Assembly: GCA_900316235.1 (NCBI GenBank)
Contig: ONCC01000008.1
Coordinates: 1-63,219, forward strand
Direction: 5' to 3'
From: an uncultured Bacteroidales bacterium
GTDB taxonomy: Bacteria; Bacteroidota; Bacteroidia; Bacteroidales; P3
Length of the DNA: 63,219 nt
Position 1 is the first letter of the stretch; the number at the start of each line of letters is the position of its first letter. This document shows positions 59,202 through 63,219 of this stretch, piece after piece. Under the pieces are notes generated by a model. That model saw only the letters and a list, made by a program, of their open reading frames with translations, had not been told where the DNA came from and ran no database searches. The translations under genes were made by a program, and so were the position numbers.

Positions 59202-60269
59202 TTATTTTGTGTTAATTGTACCAAAAAAGAAATCGGAAAAGGATTTAATATTCCGAATAAAGGCCGGTCTATATCGTCCTACACTCCACAATTGTTTGGT
59301 CAGAGGGAAATATGTATAATAACTAACATGAGAAAGACTATTTAGTTTGTTTTTTGCATCCCCCAATCGGTAGCCTAAAGTTTTATCACAATATCCCATA
59401 CTACTCACCTGTTCTTCTAGAGATGTGGGATTGATACGACCTGTCATCGGGTGGGAATGGAGCAATGCGATGACATCCTTATCGCGATAACGTCCTTTTG
59501 ATAGATTAATTGACTCTGGAGATACTGATATATGATGCTCTGTCCCCAATGCATAATTATTATCAGAATACCTATGTATTATCCATTCTACATTAGTGTT
59601 ATCGGCCATAGATTTGAATACTTTGGCATATGCTGATTGCATATCTTCTCCTCCTACTGTAGAAGACACTCCATTGTCACTTGTTGCGCTAAGGTCAGAC
59701 ATAATATTATGATACCGTGTTCCCCTAAATGTTGTGGTTTTACCATTTGCATACTTAACAATCTGTTTTTTATTGCCCCCTTCTTCACTTTTTCGTTGCA
59801 CGTGTCCATCCTCTGAAACCTCCCATACATCTCTTCCATCCGGGTCCACCAACTTCACCGGATTCCATGCGCAGTAAGCATACGGGCTAATTGACGGGTA
59901 CTTGTCAGCCATCGGGTCGACGCTGAGCCACATGGTCATCAGTTCGTGGTCCATGTAGCGGGCACCGAAGTAGCCGTAGCCGGTCTCCTCGTCGCGTTCT
60001 TTCCCGGTGAAGGTAAACCTCTCACTGTAGCCAAACGGACGCTGGTTGATGTACGGCTCGCCATAGGGCAGGTACTGGATATGCTGTACCGCCATTCCGC
60101 TGTGGTCGGTAATCCAGCTGGCAGAACCGAGGTGCTGGCTACGCACGCTATGCTGCATCTCGGTATAGTTCAAGCAAGTTTGGCTCTGCGCTCGACTTCC
60201 GCAAAAGTCGCCATGATAAAAATAGGCCACATCTTCAATATTGCAGTAGTATGCCATCTCTTTGACCAT
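59202..60269 (-). CDS. RHS-core protein with JAB-like toxin 1 tip, head of leftward array
   Basis: 355 aa from the ATG at 60269; a TTG at 60281 and an ATG at 60257 are alternatives. 'YFYHGD' and 'HLGSASWITDHSG' are separated by the 72-bp insert (60135-60206). Then 'YLPYGEPYINQRPFGYSERF' and the type B core. The tip 'DGRDVWEVSEDGHVQRKSEEGG' with LLHSHPMTG at ~271 and a following 'YRLGDAKN' matches the Toxin-JAB1 pattern and the tip of 50281-51213. The predicted zinc peptidase activity is unproven. It is the first RHS gene of the array running to 54110. Confidence 0.7.
   Translation of the reverse strand: MVKEMAYYCNIEDVAYFYHGDFCGSRAQSQTCLNYTEMQHSVRSQHLGSASWITDHSGMAVQHIQYLPYGEPYINQRPFGYSERFTFTGKERDEETGYGYFGARYMDHELMTMWLSVDPMADKYPSISPYAYCAWNPVKLVDPDGRDVWEVSEDGHVQRKSEEGGNKKQIVKYANGKTTTFRGTRYHNIMSDLSATSDNGVSSTVGGEDMQSAYAKVFKSMADNTNVEWIIHRYSDNNYALGTEHHISVSPESINLSKGRYRDKDVIALLHSHPMTGRINPTSLEEQVSSMGYCDKTLGYRLGDAKNKLNSLSHVSYYTYFPLTKQLWSVGRYRPAFIRNIKSFSDFFFGTINTK
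60135..60206 (-). repeat. 72-bp in-frame insert in the RHS HLGS motif, copy 2
   Basis: It encodes FCGSRAQSQTCLNYTEMQ and six more residues between HGD and HLGS. Homologous to 52622-52693. The motif flanks on both sides are intact, so it is a clean insertion. Confidence 0.8.
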
Positions 60270-60291
60270 CAGAGCCGTCAAATATTACGTG

Positions 60292-60299
60292 CAAATTTA
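60292..60299 (-). promoter_or_regulatory. -7 promoter box of the 59202-60269 RHS gene
   Basis: TAAATTTG on the minus strand, followed by CACG. It lies directly at the 3' end of the DUF1016 gene. No clear -33 element was found. Confidence 0.5.
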
Positions 60300-61499
60300 C
60301 TACTTTCCCTTGCTTCTCTCTTTTTCTTGTTCTTCTCTGTACTCCGCCCAGTCCTCGGCGGTGGTGCTCTCCAGCAGATACTTCTGCATCTCTTCTTCCG
60401 AGGGCAGCTGCAACTGGTATTTGCTGACGAAGAGGTTCTGCGAGAGTCCTTCGGTGGCATACTGCACAGTGGTCTCGCCATATTCGGTGCAGAGCAGCAG
60501 TCCGATGGGCGGATTGTCGTCGGCCTGCATTACCTCGTGTTTGTAGTAATTCATGTAACAGTTGAGCTGCGAGGCATACTCATGGCGGAAGCGGTCAATC
60601 TTGAGGTCGATAATCACATGGCATTTCAGGATGCGGTGGTAGAAGATGAGGTCGGCCTTGAAATAATCTTGGTCGATGAGAACCCGCTTCTGCCGGGCCT
60701 CGAAGCAGAAACCTCGTCCCATCTCCATGAGCACCATCTGCAGGTGGTTGAGGATGGTGGTTTCCAGCTTGCTCTCAGTATAGACGTTCTCCGTCGGCAA
60801 CCCCAGAAATTCAAGCGCCACGGGGTTGTGGATGACTTCGCGCGGCGACAATTGCTGCGCGTTCTTGGAGGCAAGCCGCTGGAGGGCCTTCTTGTCCTTC
60901 GATAGCCCCATGCGCTCGTAGTATTGTGAGGACACCTGTCGGTCGAGTTCCCTGCTTGTCCAACATCCACGAATGGTTTCCTGCTCATAAAACGCTCGCT
61001 TCAGGGGGTCCTCGATACTTGTCAAATAGGCCAGACAGGTATAGTTCAAATGAAGGAAGAGCCTGTTGGCAGGAGTTGCCCACTCTTCCAATTTGGCAGG
61101 CGCTGCTTGCCAAATTCCATTCATTTGATTTTCTGATGTTTGTAATTTGGCGGGCGCTGCTTGCCAAATTGACGTAACACCAAGGTTTGATGTCAGCAAA
61201 CTATTCTTCTGAAGGTAAGAGCCTATTTCGGTACCCAATTGAGGGTAGACAAGATAGAAACGTCGATACAATCGCAAACTGCGCGGTTCAAATCCCTTAC
61301 GGTTGATGTTTTTAGACAGCCGATTGAGCAAATTCTCACCATATTTGGCACGGTCCTCGCCGTTCTGTTCAAACTCCACGATATAATATCCCACCAGCCA
61401 ATTGCGGGCTGTAAGTGCAAGATTTATAGCGTGGGCAGCCTGTGCCTGCAGCACATCCTGCACCTGGTTGATACGTCCGACGAGCGATTCGAAGTTCAT
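60300..61499 (-). CDS. DUF1016 family PDDEXK nuclease (YhcG-like)
   Basis: 399 aa from the ATG at 61499. The longer frame begins inside the -7 box and is rejected. The N-terminal helical domain ('INLALTARNWLVGYYIVEFEQNGEDRAKYGENLLNRLSKNI') is typical of DUF1016. The C-terminal nuclease core carries 'DYFKADLIFYHRILKCHVIIDLKIDRF' (D...DLK). Such proteins occur near restriction and defence genes. The substrate is unknown. Between the two halves a 27-nt palindrome is present twice (61090-61116, 61144-61170), each encoding IWQAAPAKL. The gene has a textbook promoter, divergent from the RHS gene at 61708. Confidence 0.85.
   Translation of the reverse strand: MNFESLVGRINQVQDVLQAQAAHAINLALTARNWLVGYYIVEFEQNGEDRAKYGENLLNRLSKNINRKGFEPRSLRLYRRFYLVYPQLGTEIGSYLQKNSLLTSNLGVTSIWQAAPAKLQTSENQMNGIWQAAPAKLEEWATPANRLFLHLNYTCLAYLTSIEDPLKRAFYEQETIRGCWTSRELDRQVSSQYYERMGLSKDKKALQRLASKNAQQLSPREVIHNPVALEFLGLPTENVYTESKLETTILNHLQMVLMEMGRGFCFEARQKRVLIDQDYFKADLIFYHRILKCHVIIDLKIDRFRHEYASQLNCYMNYYKHEVMQADDNPPIGLLLCTEYGETTVQYATEGLSQNLFVSKYQLQLPSEEEMQKYLLESTTAEDWAEYREEQEKERSKGK
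61090..61170. repeat. two 27-nt palindromic repeats inside the DUF1016 gene
   Basis: 61090-61116 and 61144-61170 differ in one base. Each has arms AATTTGGC/GCCAAATT around a ~11-nt centre. Their spacing (54 nt) keeps the frame. They add two IWQAAPAKL segments to the protein. Confidence 0.85.
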
Positions 61500-61520
61500 C
61501 TTATTCCATAATTTAAAGTG

Positions 61521-61553
61521 CAAAGATACGAACTATTTTTGAATCCGCCAAAA
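61521..61553 (-). promoter_or_regulatory. promoter of the DUF1016 gene
   Basis: On the minus strand TTTTG (61553-61549), 20 nt, then TATCTTTG (61528-61521), ending 22 nt before the ATG at 61499. Confidence 0.8.
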
Positions 61554-61679
61554 CAACCTCTTTCGGGATGAAATTGGATTCGATTCTAATGTTCATTGTT
61601 TCTATGATTTACGATAAAAAGGTTGTCTCTTTTCGGATGTAAAGGTACACAAATATATATGTAATCCAGATAAAATGTG

Positions 61680-61687
61680 TAATTTTG
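61680..61687 (+). promoter_or_regulatory. -7 promoter box of the 61708 RHS gene
   Basis: TAATTTTG followed by CAA, 20 nt before the ATG at 61708. The -33 region is AT-rich without a clear TTG. The ATG is preceded by GGAGAAGG, a good ribosome binding site. Confidence 0.55.
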
Positions 61688-61707
61688 CAATCGAAAACAG
61701 GAGAAGG

Positions 61708-62691
61708 ATGTCCCCCGTCGGCAATACCCCGCTACAGAAAAACGCGATGAACCATCATGGCGTTGGGGAGGTGTTTTTTTGCACTTTTCCTTCAAAAAAA
61801 GCCACCTCTAGAAACTACAGAAACGATTACACACAAAGCATCTCCGAGAATTTTAATCGTTTTTCTTTCACCGGGAAAGAACGCGACGAGGAAACAGGGT
61901 ATGGATATTTTGGTGCGAGGTACATGGATCATGAGCTGACGACCATGTGGCTGAGCGTCGACCCAATGGCGGACAAGTACCCGAGTATTTCTCCATATGC
62001 CTATTGTGCCTGGAATCCGGTGAGGTTGGTTGACCCGGATGGAAATGAAGCGATAGACAATGATGATTGGTATAAAGATGAAAAAGGTCGGCTTAAGTGG
62101 GATCCTTCTGTTACAAAAGAGACAACATTGAAAGATGGTGAGGAATACTTGGGTAAAACCGTATTATTGACCAACAGTGAAGGACAAACTGTTTATGGGG
62201 ATGAGCAAGGGAGGTTGCATACCTCTGTACATTTAGCAGAAGTAAACATAACCGCTGATGCATCCACAACAGAAATGGACGCAAACATTGCTGCTCCTAT
62301 TGCAGTTCCAATCGGTGCCTTATTACTAGAACAACTTTCCACTGCTGCTGGAGTAGCCATTGAAGCAGTTGCTACAATTGCATGGATAATACCAGCCAGC
62401 TTATTATTCTCTGGTGATACCCGTCAATGCGCTACAGATAATGGCAATGATGATGTTCAAACCTCCGCTGGACAGAAAACAGATCGCTATGGAAATGTTT
62501 TAGGGGGAAGTGGTAAGCCTAGGGTAAATACAGTCCATCACCCCACACAAAAAAAAGCCAAAGATGCGGCAAGAAATCAAGGAAAAGGTCGACCAGTAAA
62601 ACACCCATCTCCCAAAGTGGGGGAACCACACTATCATCCAACAGACAGAAACGGATTAAAGAAACCCAATAGCCCTCATCATGGATTCTAA
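61708..62691 (+). CDS. RHS-core protein with His-rich, possibly nuclease, toxin tip
   Basis: 327 aa from the ATG at 61708, chosen for its GGAGAAGG site; the frame opens earlier, inside the -7 box. A ~45-residue leader, type B core and 'NPVRLVDPDGNEAIDNDDWYKDEKGRLKWDP' are followed by a hydrophobic stretch ('APIAVPIGALLLEQLSTAAGVAIEAVATIAWIIPASLLF'). The last ~60 residues are basic and His-rich ('VNTVHHPTQKKAKDAARNQG', 'KVGEPHYHPTDRNG', 'PNSPHHGF'). The His/Lys pattern suggests a small nuclease, but I cannot name the family. The downstream partner is cytosolic, which agrees with a cytosolic target. Confidence 0.65.
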   Translation: MSPVGNTPLQKNAMNHHGVGEVFFCTFPSKKATSRNYRNDYTQSISENFNRFSFTGKERDEETGYGYFGARYMDHELTTMWLSVDPMADKYPSISPYAYCAWNPVRLVDPDGNEAIDNDDWYKDEKGRLKWDPSVTKETTLKDGEEYLGKTVLLTNSEGQTVYGDEQGRLHTSVHLAEVNITADASTTEMDANIAAPIAVPIGALLLEQLSTAAGVAIEAVATIAWIIPASLLFSGDTRQCATDNGNDDVQTSAGQKTDRYGNVLGGSGKPRVNTVHHPTQKKAKDAARNQGKGRPVKHPSPKVGEPHYHPTDRNGLKKPNSPHHGF

Positions 62692-63004
62692 TAAAACTAA
62701 TTATCCAGATATTTGGTATGGAATTCTCCATATTAAGACCACGAAAAAAAACGATGAGATGCTTGGTGATGTTGCTGGAGCATATGTTAACTTAATTGCA
62801 AAAGCACATAGCCAGAAGGAGTTTGTCGCGTTGATAAAGGATTACGCGCGTGATCTTGAGTTTGATTTCGTAGAACTATCAGAGGTTTCAACTTTGCAAG
62901 ACCGGCTGATTTGCGGGAGAAACATCGCCGACAACCTACTTAAAACAGCCATTTCTCTTGAAGAGTATGGGCATGTAAGATTTGGAACATTTCATACTTA
63001 TTGA
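62681..63004 (+). CDS. small cytosolic protein, putative immunity protein of the 61708-62691 toxin
   Basis: 107 aa with no signal peptide or membrane segment, acidic. The start lies 11 nt inside the RHS gene. No family is recognised; the mostly helical look ('AGAYVNLIAKAHSQKEFVALIKDYARDLEFDFVEL') is common among immunity proteins against nucleases. It is the only candidate immunity protein in the window without a membrane or export signal. Confidence 0.6.
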   Translation: MDSNKTNYPDIWYGILHIKTTKKNDEMLGDVAGAYVNLIAKAHSQKEFVALIKDYARDLEFDFVELSEVSTLQDRLICGRNIADNLLKTAISLEEYGHVRFGTFHTY

Positions 63005-63032
63005 AAGAAGGAACAAATGATAACGACAAATA

Positions 63033-63219
63033 ATTGACGACATCAGTACATAAAACCAAAGGGGTAAACCGCACAAGAACCATGCGGTATTGCCCCTTTG
63101 TTTTCACCGGCAAAGAACGCGACGAAGAAACGGGCTATGGTTATTTTGGGGCAAGGTACATGGACCACGAGCTGTTGACCATGTGGCTGAGCGTCGACCC
63201 GATGATGGATAAGTACCCG
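63033..63219 (+). CDS. orphan RHS core module, 3' end cut off by window edge
   Basis: The frame opens at a TTG (63033); an ATG at 63082 lies in the hairpin. Leader SVHKTKGVNRTRTMRY, then 'FVFTGKERDEETGYGYFGARYMDHELLTMWLSVDPMMDKYP' at the edge. It follows the immunity gene by 28 nt. The last 99 bases are the exact reverse complement of the first 99 of the window. Confidence 0.8.
63046..63106 (+). repeat. RHS hairpin leader repeat, copy 9
   Basis: TACATAAAACCAAAGGGG-TAAACCGCAC-AAGAACC-ATGCGGTATTGCCCCTTTG-TTTTCACCGGC. Long stem with few mismatches, same position relative to the core as in the other copies. Confidence 0.8.
63121..63219. repeat. terminal inverted repeat, right copy
   Basis: Exact reverse complement of 1-99. 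See the left copy for the interpretation. Confidence 0.9.

Noticed and set aside
1..63219. Terminal inverted repeats of a transposon or linear phage
   Set aside because: The 99-bp ends lie inside RHS coding sequence that occurs many times in the window, and no transposase or terminal protein is present. An assembly cut at a repeat explains them better.

Overview
The window looks like a chromosomal segment of a member of the Bacteroidales. Three things point there. Genes are preceded by Bacteroidetes-type promoters (a TTTG/TTG element, 18-21 nt, then TAnnTTTG). Two giant surface proteins end in type IX secretion (T9SS) sorting domains. Housekeeping proteins such as the 612-aa U32 protein and the LptF/LptG permease have the forms usual in Bacteroidetes. 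No rRNA, tRNA, CRISPR array or intact insertion sequence was seen. GC is mid-range in the housekeeping genes and falls visibly in the toxin tips and immunity genes of the RHS regions.

Layout. (A) 1-8.4 kb and (C) 49.6-63.2 kb are arrays of short 'orphan' RHS genes. Each has an RHS tip core, then a variable C-terminal domain (the likely toxin), followed directly by a small lipoprotein, secreted, membrane or cytosolic gene (the likely immunity protein). I count 13 RHS core modules plus two decayed ones. Most non-first modules begin with the same ~60-bp hairpin repeat just before the core motif F(N/T)GKE(K/R)D. Toxin tips include three HExxH/HExxGH zincin-like domains, three JAMM (HxHP...D) domains, one polymorphic-toxin-type-44-like domain and several that I do not recognise. 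Between the arrays lie a Bro-N protein, an integrase remnant, a polyvalent-type kinase and a DUF1016/PDDEXK nuclease. (B) 8.7-49.6 kb is a housekeeping block: U32 protein, aroB, aspartate kinase, smpB, dusB, a YolD-like protein, a Y-family polymerase, cytidine deaminase, a PpiD-like foldase, an M23 peptidase, dxr, rseP, an LptF/LptG permease, an AraC regulator, pyrK, pyrD and a BadF-type kinase. It also carries two giant T9SS cargo genes.

The first giant gene (2304 aa) sits directly behind a well-formed cobalamin riboswitch, so a B12-repressed secreted surface protein is likely. The second (4426 aa) is an adhesin-like protein built of GLUG repeats, then MBG repeats, then a T9SS tail. Arrays of 7- or 8-nt repeats inside its reading frame could switch it off by slippage.

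The RHS arrays face each other in inverted orientation across the housekeeping block. The two inner borders carry inverted copies of the same decayed RHS remnant (8349-8440 and 49620-49712). The two window ends are a 99-bp perfect inverted repeat lying inside RHS cores. This suggests both that RHS repeats can rearrange this region and that the contig was cut where the assembly met that repeat.
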